From assembly GCF_019351435.1 (NCBI RefSeq), contig NZ_JAHWYN010000026.1, positions 1-35,117 of the forward strand: a DNA stretch of 35,117 nt, written 5' to 3'. The notes under the pieces were generated by a model. The model did no database searches. It worked only from the letters and a program-made list of their open reading frames with translations, and was not told the origin of the DNA. Source of the DNA: Flavobacterium taihuense. GTDB lineage: Bacteria > Bacteroidota > Bacteroidia > Flavobacteriales > Flavobacteriaceae. Positions within the stretch are counted from its first letter, which is position 1. The number at the start of each line of letters is the position of its first letter. Made by a program: the position numbers and the translations under genes. Shown here in pieces: positions 15,954-24,013 of this stretch.

Positions 15954-16874
15954 ATGGTTTTATTTGGCTTTACTTGTGTTAGGAAAACTAATTTGTTATT
16001 AGTTCTCCTTCTTTTTATTTGCAATTGGTGTATTGCTCAGGATCTTGAGCCAAGAGCTTATGCCAATATGCCAAAAGATGGTAATGTTGCGGTAGCTAGT
16101 TATGGGTTTATGAAAGGAGATGTGGTTTCAGAACCAACTTTGCCTATCAAAGATTTTGTTATTTCAAGTAATAATTTTGGTGTAGGGTATATGCACACTT
16201 TTGGTTTTATGGATAAACTAGCCAGAGTACAAGTTGTGCTACCTTATGTAATTATGGATGGGAAAGCTACGGTAAGTGGTGAAGAAATTACAGGTAACCG
16301 AACAGGTTTTGGAGATATGCGCATCCGACTTGGAATGAATCTGTTGGGGTCTCCTGCATTGGCCAGAAAAGATTTTGCTCAATACCAGCAAAAAACAATA
16401 TTTGGAGTAAGCTTAGTGACATTAGTTCCAACGGGGCTTTATTATCCGGATAAAAGAATAAATATAGGAGCAAACCGTTGGGGATTTAAACCTGAAGTAG
16501 GAATTTCCAAGCGCTTCAAACATGTTTATGCCGAATTCTATTCAGGTGTTTGGTTTTATACTAAAAATGAGGATTTTTTGGGTGATAAAGACTTGCAACA
16601 AGATCCAGTACTCTCCTGTCAAGGTCACGCAAGTTATTATTTCAAAAATCAAATGTGGATTGGGATAAATATAAACTGGTTCAGCGGAGGGAAAATAGTT
16701 GTAAATGATTTACCTGCCGGAAGTGCGATTAATAGTTCTAGAATAGGAGTTACGTGGTCTGTGCCTTTGTCAAGGAGTCAATCGGCAAAATTTCAATTCA
16801 ATACAGGAACCTTCAAAGACATTGGGCTAAATTATGATTCTGTATCACTTTCCTATCAATATGTTTTCTTTTAG
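15954..16874 (+). CDS. MetA-like outer-membrane transporter-family protein
   Basis: A 306-aa protein with an N-terminal signal (LLLVLLLFICNWCIAQ, cleavage about residue 29) and beta strands throughout. It resembles the Phenol_MetA_deg family: RAYANMPKDGNV after the signal, then VVLPYVIMDG, TGFGDMRIRLGMNLLG, VSLVTLVPTGLYYPD and WGFKPEVGISKRF in the family's order, ending in YQYVFF. These barrels occur near genes for hydrophobic compound metabolism or efflux. It lies 137 bases upstream of tolC on the same strand and may be an outer-membrane partner of the efflux cluster, though co-transcription is not shown. Confidence 0.78.
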   Translation: MVLFGFTCVRKTNLLLVLLLFICNWCIAQDLEPRAYANMPKDGNVAVASYGFMKGDVVSEPTLPIKDFVISSNNFGVGYMHTFGFMDKLARVQVVLPYVIMDGKATVSGEEITGNRTGFGDMRIRLGMNLLGSPALARKDFAQYQQKTIFGVSLVTLVPTGLYYPDKRINIGANRWGFKPEVGISKRFKHVYAEFYSGVWFYTKNEDFLGDKDLQQDPVLSCQGHASYYFKNQMWIGININWFSGGKIVVNDLPAGSAINSSRIGVTWSVPLSRSQSAKFQFNTGTFKDIGLNYDSVSLSYQYVFF

Positions 16875-17011
16875 ATTTTATTAGTATCTTTAATACTATT
16901 AAAAATGCCTATGTTAAACTGCTTAAATGATTTTTATGTTGGAATAGCAGAGGGTTTTTTGTTAGGTGAATTCTAATTTCGGCATATAATTATTTAAACT
17001 AAATAGAATTA

Positions 17012-18346
17012 ATGGATTTTCGTATTTTAAAAAGCATTAAAATTAAATTGGTTAATCTAATAGTGGTTTGTTTTTTTTGTGGAGTTGGATATTCCCAAAA
17101 TGATTTGGTTTCCAGAAATCTAAAATTGGATGAAGCTATACAGCTTGGCATTCAGAATAACAATCAACTTAAAATTGCCAATTCAGATGTACATATAGCC
17201 AATGAAAATTTAAGCCAGACTAAAATTGCCAAAGTACCCGTGGTAGGTTTGAATATGGGATATAATTACATAGGAAATCCTAAAATCTATGATGGTTTTT
17301 ATGGAAAGAATATTACCGTTGATTATTTTGATCATCAGGCTTCGGCCAATGTTTTTGCTTCGATGCCTTTGTATTATGGAGGTGTAATAAATAATCAAAT
17401 CGATAAACAACAATTGATTGTCAACATGCAGGAATCAGTTGTAAAAATGACTGAGTCAGAGATTAAACAGGCTATTACCACTCAATTTTTTACGCTCGAA
17501 AAGTTATACAAACAAATTGAAGTTACCAAGCAAAACATCATAAACACTGAGTTGCGAATTAAGCAACTGAAATCTAGGGTAGCAAATGGTCAAAATCTTA
17601 AAAGTGATTTGCTTAGAACCGAATTACAGCAATCCAATTTTGAAGTAGCCGTTTTTCGCAGTTCTAATTCGATCGAATTAATTAGTAATTATTTGGATAT
17701 ATTGACAGGACTTCCTACCAATACCAAATTAAAGCCAATTTTGGAAGGAATTTTAGTTCCTAAAATGGATTTGAGTCTGAATGAAAGTTTGAAGGAAGCT
17801 TATCAAAACAGAAATGAAATCAAGCGTTCGGAAATCAATGTAAAAATTGCCGAGTCTTCAATGGATATTACCAAAAGTGGTTTTAAACCCAACATCAATG
17901 CTAATTTGTTCTTGAATACCCAATACCCTGCACAATGGCCTGATTATCCAAATCTTCTTAATTACTGGGCTGCAGGAGTTTCACTCAATTGGGATATTTC
18001 AAGCTTTTATAATCTAAAACATCGTATTAACGGTGATCAGTTGCAAATAGATAAAAGCAATATTGCCTTGGAAGCTACAAAAGATGTAATCAATCAAGAT
18101 GTAAAAGCTGCTTTTGTACGATTTACGGAAAGTGTAAGAAACATTGCAACATTTAACAAAGATGTCGATTTGGCGCTGAGCAATTATAAAATTGTAAAAA
18201 GCCGTTACGACAATGATTTTGCTCTGATCAGTGATATTGTGGACGCAGAGTTACAGTTGAACGAAGCCAAAATATCACTAAATAATGCCAATATCGATTC
18301 AATTATACAATATTATTCGTTGCAATATGCAATGGGTAAACTTTAA
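17012..18346 (+). CDS. tolC: TolC-family outer-membrane efflux protein
   Basis: A 444-aa outer-membrane channel subunit. The signal peptide ends around VGYSQ (residue 29). The typical OEP start LDEAIQLGIQNN.QLKIA.SDV follows (about 38-60), then two similar halves of long helices, with the beta strand region LNMGYNYIGN and the second-half strand INANLFLNTQYP. The C-terminal repeat includes LALSNYKIVKSRYDNDFALISDIVDAELQLNEA. Trimers form the exit duct of tripartite efflux pumps. HlyD-type and MFS genes follow at 9 and 4 bases, so this is the first gene of a complete EmrAB-TolC-like pump operon. Confidence 0.92.
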   Translation: MDFRILKSIKIKLVNLIVVCFFCGVGYSQNDLVSRNLKLDEAIQLGIQNNNQLKIANSDVHIANENLSQTKIAKVPVVGLNMGYNYIGNPKIYDGFYGKNITVDYFDHQASANVFASMPLYYGGVINNQIDKQQLIVNMQESVVKMTESEIKQAITTQFFTLEKLYKQIEVTKQNIINTELRIKQLKSRVANGQNLKSDLLRTELQQSNFEVAVFRSSNSIELISNYLDILTGLPTNTKLKPILEGILVPKMDLSLNESLKEAYQNRNEIKRSEINVKIAESSMDITKSGFKPNINANLFLNTQYPAQWPDYPNLLNYWAAGVSLNWDISSFYNLKHRINGDQLQIDKSNIALEATKDVINQDVKAAFVRFTESVRNIATFNKDVDLALSNYKIVKSRYDNDFALISDIVDAELQLNEAKISLNNANIDSIIQYYSLQYAMGKL

Positions 18347-18355
18347 AACTTTTTT

Positions 18356-19420
18356 ATGAGCGAAGAAACCGCAATCAACGAAACCGCTTTGAAAAGCGAA
18401 AAAAAGAGAAATACTATATTGACAGTTCTATCTTTTGTTTTTATTCTAGCTGGAGGAATTTGGATATTGAGTTTGTTTTTTGATTTCCATCGGTATGAAA
18501 CCACCAATAATGCCCAAGTGGAATCCTATATTAACAGCATTACTGCAAGAGCAACTGGGTATATTGCTGCAATTCATTTTGAAGCCAATCAGTTGGTGCA
18601 TAAAGGAGATACTCTTGTGATTCTGGATGATAAAGAATACAAAATTAAAGTACAACAAGCCGAAGCCGATTTGGCTGTTGCCGAAGGAAATCTTCACTCT
18701 CTGGAGCAATCGATAGTTACGGCGACAGCTAATCAAGCCGCATCCAAAGAAAATCTGGAAGGGGATATGGCCAGTCTTGAAAAAGCCGAAAAGGATTATC
18801 AGCGTTTTAAAAATATGATTGCCGATTCCGCTGTTACCATAAATCAATACGATCAAGTAGTTGCAAAACTGCAATCAACCAAAGCGTATCTCAATGCTGG
18901 TAAAAAACAATTATTAGCAAGCAGTTCCACAACCAAACAAAGCTACACCAATCTCGAAGCAGCCAGAGCTACTGTAGCCCGCAAAAAAGCCGATTTGGAT
19001 AATGCATTACTGCAATTGTCGTACACGCGTATCATTGCTTTGGCAGATGGTTATGTGGGAGAAAGAACCATTTCAGTAGGTGAACTTATTAATGCCAATC
19101 AAGTGGTGGCTACATTAGTTTCAAACCAAAAAGTTTGGGTTACGGCCAATTTCAAAGAAACACAAATCGAAAAAATCAAGCAGGGACAAGAAGTGACTAT
19201 CACTATTGATGCATTGGATGACAAAGAATTCAAAGGTAAAGTAGTGGGTTTTTCACCGGCAACCGGAGCCAAATTCTCGATGGTTGAACCGGATAATTCT
19301 ACAGGAAATTTTGTGAAAATCACCCAACGTATCCCCGTGAAAATTGATTTTGAAACTTCTGCAGAAGAACTGTCAGAGGTTAAACCCGGAATGAATGTAA
19401 CTGTAGAAATAAAAAAATAG
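18356..19420 (+). CDS. emrA: HlyD/EmrA-family membrane-fusion protein
   Basis: A 354-aa periplasmic adaptor. A single N-terminal TM (about 21-41) is followed by NNAQVESYINSITARATGYI (lipoyl half-motif) and the HFEANQLVHKGDTLVILDD segment. A long alpha-hairpin with coiled-coil character spans about 95-205 (AEADLAVAEGNLHSL to ARKKADLDNALLQL). The second lipoyl half is YTRIIALADGYVGERTISVGEL, and the beta-barrel domain ends with VKPGMNVTVEI. This is the EmrA/MFP architecture that bridges an inner-membrane pump and TolC. It sits between tolC and the MFS gene with almost no spacing, supporting co-translation. Confidence 0.92.
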   Translation: MSEETAINETALKSEKKRNTILTVLSFVFILAGGIWILSLFFDFHRYETTNNAQVESYINSITARATGYIAAIHFEANQLVHKGDTLVILDDKEYKIKVQQAEADLAVAEGNLHSLEQSIVTATANQAASKENLEGDMASLEKAEKDYQRFKNMIADSAVTINQYDQVVAKLQSTKAYLNAGKKQLLASSSTTKQSYTNLEAARATVARKKADLDNALLQLSYTRIIALADGYVGERTISVGELINANQVVATLVSNQKVWVTANFKETQIEKIKQGQEVTITIDALDDKEFKGKVVGFSPATGAKFSMVEPDNSTGNFVKITQRIPVKIDFETSAEELSEVKPGMNVTVEIKK

Positions 19421-19424
19421 AAAG

Positions 19425-20993
19425 ATGATTTCAGTCAAAAAAGGAAGTGTATTTACCCTTGTAGGACTTTATCTCCTTACGATTCCTTTTTTTAATGCCT
19501 TAAATGTTACCTCTTACGATAACTCACAAATATTGGGGCATTTTGGAGCTTCTACCACAATTTTTACCTATTCGACCTATATTCCTTTTTTTGCAATGCT
19601 CGGTTTTTTGCCTTTAGGATTGAAAATTGGAAAACAAATTAAGGTTCGAACGTTGATTTTATCCGTGAGTTTTTTGTCCATTATCTCTAATACCGCTTCG
19701 TTGTATGCAACCACAATTCAATGGTTTACGGTTTGGCGTTCACTTCTGGCAATTTTATCTATAATTGGGATTTTTGCTTCAATGATTCCTATTATTTTAA
19801 AATACAATCCAGTTTTTAATATGCCGATTTTGTACGGAATCATTCAATTTATTATGCAGGGAAGTAAGCAGTTGTACCAATATTTTGGAACGGAGATGAC
19901 CAGTATTCACAACTGGACTTTTGGCGTTTATTTTCTGAATATCAATTTTTTGTTGGCAATCGTTTTGGCTTGGATTTTTTATAAGAAAGACGTGGCACCC
20001 ATGAAATCGCCATTTCAATTCGACTGGAGAGGCTGGCTCATTATGCTCTTGTTTTTTGTAGTTATTCTTTTTCTTTGTGCCGAAGGACAAACCCGTAATT
20101 GGTTTAGCGATCCTAAAGTGACTATGGAATTTGCTTTTTTGCTGATTATTTTGGGAATTTATTTAATTCACGTTCGTTTAACCAAAGTGCCTATAATCAA
20201 TCCTGATATTTACAAGTACAAAAACGTTGTCTTGGGTTCTATTCTCTTTTTTTATACCGGAATGATGAATAGTACAGGAAGTATTGTCACGGGTTTCATG
20301 ACCAATATTCTGGGTTTTGACAGTATTTATGTGGCGAGAACACATTTGGCAATTCTGATTGGTCTTTTCATTGCGATTCCATTATCAACTTATCTTTTGT
20401 ATAAACGAATCTATTTGGCTACGATTTGGGTTACGGGTTTTGCTTGTTATGGAATGTATCATGGCATTCTCTATTTTAGATTTTACCCCGGAATTGAATC
20501 GACTGATTTTTTTGGTCCTTTTATTTTTAAAGGATTGGCCATAGGATTTTTGTATCCCGCAGCTTCGCTTTATATATCCGAAAACGTACCCAAACATTTG
20601 GGCGATTCCCGAATGATGAGTGGTGTAATTGCGCGAGCCATTTTTGCATCATTATTGGGTGGCGCAATTTTGGGAACTTATATTTCAAATTTAAACGTTC
20701 AACATAAAACAGGCTTAAGTCAGCAATTATCGTCTTTGAATACTGTGGCTCAAGCGCAGTTAAACAAGAATAAAAATTACTATTTGCATCAGGGATTATC
20801 AGCTTGGGAAGCCGAAAAAAAAGCCGAAAAAAGTTTATCCAATCAAACATCACAGTCGGCATTAATATTGGCTTACAAAGATATTTATTTGGTAATGACG
20901 GCACTTTGCTTCTTTCCAATTTTGGTGCTTTTGTTGTTTAGAATTGCACGAAGACCGATAGGAAGTGTCGCAGTGGAACCCATTCCATTTTAA
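19425..20993 (+). CDS. emrB: MFS drug transporter, 14-TM EmrB-like (DHA2)
   Basis: A 522-aa inner-membrane permease with about 14 hydrophobic helices, matching the DHA2/EmrB subfamily that exports drugs by proton antiport together with EmrA and TolC. The first helix carries only a weak form of the classic motifs (FNALNVTSYDN; PLGLKIGKQIKVRTLIL resembles motif A, G-x-L-x-(D/G)-x-x-G-(R/K)). A hydrophilic insert of about 60 residues (about 426-483, LNVQHKTGLSQQL to LSNQTSQ) before the last helix is the EmrB-type periplasmic loop. Substrates cannot be predicted; lipophilic toxins or bile-salt-like compounds are typical. Confidence 0.88.
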   Translation: MISVKKGSVFTLVGLYLLTIPFFNALNVTSYDNSQILGHFGASTTIFTYSTYIPFFAMLGFLPLGLKIGKQIKVRTLILSVSFLSIISNTASLYATTIQWFTVWRSLLAILSIIGIFASMIPIILKYNPVFNMPILYGIIQFIMQGSKQLYQYFGTEMTSIHNWTFGVYFLNINFLLAIVLAWIFYKKDVAPMKSPFQFDWRGWLIMLLFFVVILFLCAEGQTRNWFSDPKVTMEFAFLLIILGIYLIHVRLTKVPIINPDIYKYKNVVLGSILFFYTGMMNSTGSIVTGFMTNILGFDSIYVARTHLAILIGLFIAIPLSTYLLYKRIYLATIWVTGFACYGMYHGILYFRFYPGIESTDFFGPFIFKGLAIGFLYPAASLYISENVPKHLGDSRMMSGVIARAIFASLLGGAILGTYISNLNVQHKTGLSQQLSSLNTVAQAQLNKNKNYYLHQGLSAWEAEKKAEKSLSNQTSQSALILAYKDIYLVMTALCFFPILVLLLFRIARRPIGSVAVEPIPF

Positions 20994-21044
20994 ATTAATT
21001 GTCAATATCATTTTAGTGTCATTAATAATTAAAAAATAAGTATC

Positions 21045-21755
21045 ATGATGAAACACAAACAATATCGTTTTTTGAACCATTTGTGGGATAAGGAAAGTGG
21101 CCTTAGTGGGATGTTTATTTTGCTTTTTATAATGCATTTTGTTTTAATTCCATTGTTTAGTAGTTATTCATCCTTTATGGTAGTCCTTAATATATTTTGG
21201 ATGTTAGTTCTGGTGGCTGGTATTATTTCGTTGGCCAAATCTAGGAAACAAGCCTTTTTGTATTCAATTGTTCCTTTCTTGTTTGTCCTTTTTGGTTGGA
21301 TTACCGTTTTTGAGCATACTCCATTTGTTTTGTTTGCCGATATATTTTTTACTATTGCGACTTTCTTGTTACTGATTGTTTTAGTGTTGATAAAAGTTTT
21401 TGAACCGGGTCCCATTACGGAGTACAGAGTGATTGGTTCTATAGTGGTATATCTTATTTTGGCTAATTTATGGGGAGTGATCTATTTATACATTTATGAA
21501 CATATTCCAGGTTCATTCTCCCTCACATTACCCCCTTTTGAATCGAATAGTATCCAGGCCAATTTTTTGTATTTTAGTTATATAACAATCACGACAACTG
21601 GTTTTGGCGAAATAGTTCCTTTACACCCTTTTGCACGGGCAATGGTTCAAGTAGAGGCATTGATTGGGGTGTTGTATCCTGTAATTCTAATTGGTCGCCT
21701 CGTTTCGGATGCCAATGAAAATAAAGCCAAATCAAAATCAAAACCAAACCAATAA
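21045..21755 (+). CDS. Potassium-channel-family membrane protein
   Basis: A 236-aa membrane protein. The N-terminal part has about four hydrophobic helices (23-40, 44-62, 70-87, 96-118); another helix spans about 129-150. A pore loop with the filter TTTGFGEI (183-190) follows, then a last helix (about 198-218). The T-x-G-F-G filter is a K+ channel signature variant (usual GYG). The fold therefore resembles a 2TM pore unit preceded by extra helices. It has no obvious RCK/TrkA domain; the C-terminus is a short basic tail. Only 51 bases separate it from the MFS gene and 42 from the next permease, so read-through from the efflux operon is possible. An ATG at 21048 is an equal start candidate. Confidence 0.8.
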   Translation: MMKHKQYRFLNHLWDKESGLSGMFILLFIMHFVLIPLFSSYSSFMVVLNIFWMLVLVAGIISLAKSRKQAFLYSIVPFLFVLFGWITVFEHTPFVLFADIFFTIATFLLLIVLVLIKVFEPGPITEYRVIGSIVVYLILANLWGVIYLYIYEHIPGSFSLTLPPFESNSIQANFLYFSYITITTTGFGEIVPLHPFARAMVQVEALIGVLYPVILIGRLVSDANENKAKSKSKPNQ

Positions 21756-21797
21756 TCATATTCAAAATAATTATTCTAATCTTTAATATCAATTTGT

Positions 21798-22871
21798 ATG
21801 GAAAATTCAAGCCAAAACAAAAGCAAACAGCTTTTTGAAACGATTCTGCAATTAGGACTTGTTTTCCTGATTTTAGGGTTTTGTTTTACTCTTTTAATGC
21901 CATTTATGATGCCTATTCTTTGGGCGATTATATTAGCTATTGTATTGTATCCTGGGTTTAATTTTTTGCAAAAGAAATTAAAAGGTCGCAAAAGTCTTGC
22001 TTCATTCATTATCACCGCTGGATTATTGGCAATCATTATTTTGCCTACAGTTTTATTAGTTAATTCGGTAACATCAACCGTTATGGAATTAAAGGCAGGA
22101 GTAGAGGATGGATCACTCAAAGTGGCAACACCGGGACAAAATATCAAAGATTGGCCAATTATAGGGGAGAAAGCATACGATTTTCTATATGCATTATCAA
22201 CAGATTTAAAAGCAGGACTACTTCAATATAAAGAGCAAATCGTGGAGGTATCCAAGAAGCTAATCGGAACTGTTCTTAGTTCGTCCATTGCATTGTTACA
22301 AGTAATCCTTTCGGTTATCATAGCGGGAATACTGATGGTTTCTACAAGTGCTCAAACTTTGGCGACTAATTTCATTAAGAGAATTGCAGGCGATTCCGGT
22401 GAAGAATTTTTAAATATATCTGTTTCTACAGTGTATCAGGTCGTTAAAGGAATATTAGGTGTGGCGATAATTCAAACACTAATTCAAGCCGTTGGACTCT
22501 TTGGCGCCGGAATCCCTTTTGCGGGAGTGTTAACAGTCGTTTGTTTGATGCTTTCGATCATTCAAGTTGGACCTATTATCGTCAATCTTGGGGTAATTGC
22601 CTACCTATTTTCATTGGATAATACCACCGCAGCGGCATTATGGTCAGTGTTTTTTGTTTTAAGCGGATTATCAGACAATGTCCTAAAACCGTTGCTATTA
22701 GGAAAAGGAGCTTTAGTGCCTATGCTTGTTATTTTTCTTGGTGTAATTGGCGGTTTCATGATGTCAGGATTCATCGGTCTGTTTGTAGGACCAATCGTGT
22801 TCTCCATCGGCTATAAATTATTCGTCGCTTGGATGGATGACAAACCCGAAAGCACTACAGCTCAAATCTAA
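21798..22871 (+). CDS. AI-2E family transporter (YdiK/PerM-like permease)
   Basis: A 357-aa permease. Two N-terminal helices with the family opening LGLVFLILGFCFTLLMPFMMP and ILWAIILAIVLYP are followed by a soluble amphipathic segment (about 100-160). Later helices include LLQVILSVIIAGILMVSTSA, GVAIIQTLIQAVGLFGAGIPFAGVL and the conserved SDNVLKPLLLGKGALVPMLVI...GGFMMSGFIGLFVGPIVF block. The family includes E. coli YdgG/TqsA, proposed to affect autoinducer-2 flux, and Na+/H+ antiporters; the true substrate here is open. It is followed by the GC-rich compound hairpin, and no luxS is in the window. Confidence 0.88.
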   Translation: MENSSQNKSKQLFETILQLGLVFLILGFCFTLLMPFMMPILWAIILAIVLYPGFNFLQKKLKGRKSLASFIITAGLLAIIILPTVLLVNSVTSTVMELKAGVEDGSLKVATPGQNIKDWPIIGEKAYDFLYALSTDLKAGLLQYKEQIVEVSKKLIGTVLSSSIALLQVILSVIIAGILMVSTSAQTLATNFIKRIAGDSGEEFLNISVSTVYQVVKGILGVAIIQTLIQAVGLFGAGIPFAGVLTVVCLMLSIIQVGPIIVNLGVIAYLFSLDNTTAAALWSVFFVLSGLSDNVLKPLLLGKGALVPMLVIFLGVIGGFMMSGFIGLFVGPIVFSIGYKLFVAWMDDKPESTTAQI

Positions 22872-22895
22872 ATAAGAAGATTGATAGTGACGTGC

Positions 22896-22956
22896 CCCCG
22901 TTGAGAAAAAGGGCCAACTTATCGTAACGGTAAGTCGGCCCTTTTTCTCAACGGGG
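22896..22956. repeat. Long nearly perfect hairpin, GC-rich
   Basis: Arms of 20 bases (CCCCGTTGAGAAAAAGGGCC at 22896-22915 and its exact reverse complement at 22937-22956) enclose an 8-bp inner stem (22917-22924 with 22928-22935, one G-U) and a TAA loop. Only one internal mismatch, A22916 opposite C22936, interrupts it. The base composition contrasts sharply with the surrounding AT-rich DNA. Confidence 0.85.
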
Positions 22957-22958
22957 TC

Positions 22959-22990
22959 GGGCTGTTGCTGCTACTTCGGTAGCTTAGCCC
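22959..22990. repeat. Second hairpin with UUCG tetraloop
   Basis: Outer stem GGGCT (22959-22963) / AGCCC (22986-22990); inner stem GCTAC (22970-22974) / GTAGC (22979-22983) capped by a C(TTCG)G tetraloop, a very stable RNA motif. It is followed by ATCCCTCACGC. Together with the preceding hairpin it may be a REP-like dispersed element, or the mRNA end of the upstream permease. Confidence 0.7.
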
Positions 22991-23268
22991 ATCCCTCACG
23001 CAATACTAACAAATTCAAGGAAAAAGATATATTTTGTTTTTTATAAAGAACATTTTGGTTAATGATTTTTCAAGGGCTAGTAGGAATTATTTAATATATT
23101 TGAATTTAATTAAAGAATTGTATTTCTAAACGAAAGTTCGATAATTCAATTTTTGCTAATCATTTGATATCCTGCCGTTTTTTTAACCTTTTAAGTATAC
23201 ATACTGATAGCACAAACACTTACGAGGTTCCGAAAAAATCTTTGTAGAAACATTAAACAACATAACAA

Positions 23269-23898
23269 ATGACTGGCCCAGATAAAAACACACAATTTCC
23301 ACTTCAAAATTATGACCGACTTTGTTTTCTAAAAAACATTATCAAAAACCCCAATATCATTGTTGGTGATTATACCTATTATGACGATTTTGAAAACGTA
23401 GAGAACTTTGAGAAAAATGTAAAATATCATTTTGACTTTGTTGGAGACAAATTGGTAATTGGTAAATTTTGCATGATAGCCTCCGATGTAAAATTTATTA
23501 TGAATGGCGCCAATCATCTCACAAACGCTCTAACTACCTATCCGTTTGCTATTTTTGGAAATGGTTGGGAAAACGCTATGGAAGGTAAACAATATCCTCA
23601 AAAAGGAGATATCCATATTGGCAACGATGTTTGGATAGGCTACAATGCCACTATTATGGCAGGTGTTACCATTGGAGACGGCGCCATTATTGCCACAAAT
23701 GCAACCGTAATCAAAGACGTAGCACCGTATTCAATAGTTGGAGGAAATCCCGCTGCCGAAATCAAAAAAAGATTCTCCGATAATGTCATAGAAAAACTTT
23801 TAAAATTAAAATGGTGGGATTGGGAAATAGATAAAATCACAAGAAATGTTCAAAACCTGACCGATGTAGATATTGATAAATTAGAAAGTGAGGAGTAA
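23269..23898 (+). CDS. Hexapeptide-repeat acetyltransferase, Vat/CatB-like (xenobiotic acetyltransferase)
   Basis: A 209-aa left-handed beta-helix acetyltransferase using acetyl-CoA. The family blocks are seen in order: IIVGDYTYYDDF (30-41), GDKLVIGKFCMIASDVKFIMNGANH (59-83), YPFAIFGNGWE, then HIGNDVWIGYNATIMAGVTIGDGAIIATNATV and SIVGGNPAAEIKKRF. H83 in NGANH is the catalytic histidine of Vat proteins. Vat enzymes acetylate streptogramin A; CatB-type relatives acetylate chloramphenicol; many chromosomal members have unknown substrates. So it may or may not give resistance. It is flanked by hairpins and stands alone. Confidence 0.88.
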   Translation: MTGPDKNTQFPLQNYDRLCFLKNIIKNPNIIVGDYTYYDDFENVENFEKNVKYHFDFVGDKLVIGKFCMIASDVKFIMNGANHLTNALTTYPFAIFGNGWENAMEGKQYPQKGDIHIGNDVWIGYNATIMAGVTIGDGAIIATNATVIKDVAPYSIVGGNPAAEIKKRFSDNVIEKLLKLKWWDWEIDKITRNVQNLTDVDIDKLESEE

Positions 23899-23943
23899 TA
23901 ATTTCAGTTGAAATTATTCTATAAACTAAATCATTATTCCATA

Positions 23944-23983
23944 AAAAAGCCGCTTTGTCATTCAGGGACAATAGCGGCTTTTT
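23944..23983. terminator. Terminator between the acetyltransferase and acyl-CoA dehydrogenase genes
   Basis: Stem AAAAAGCCGCT / AGCGGCTTTTT, with TTGTC / GACAA extending inside. It lies between convergent genes with A- and T-runs on both sides, so it works both ways. Confidence 0.85.
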
Positions 23984-24013
23984 AAACAAATAAAAACTAA
24001 AAAAGATTGTGTA

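Larger units (their letters stand above)
22872..23268. other. Intergenic region of 397 bases with compound hairpin
   Basis: The first third holds the GC-rich structures listed separately (22896-22990). The remainder is AT-rich, with an exact TATATTTG box at 23095-23102, about 165 bases before the acetyltransferase start. A shorter promoter nearer the gene was not found. I see no coding sequence or tRNA. Confidence 0.6.
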
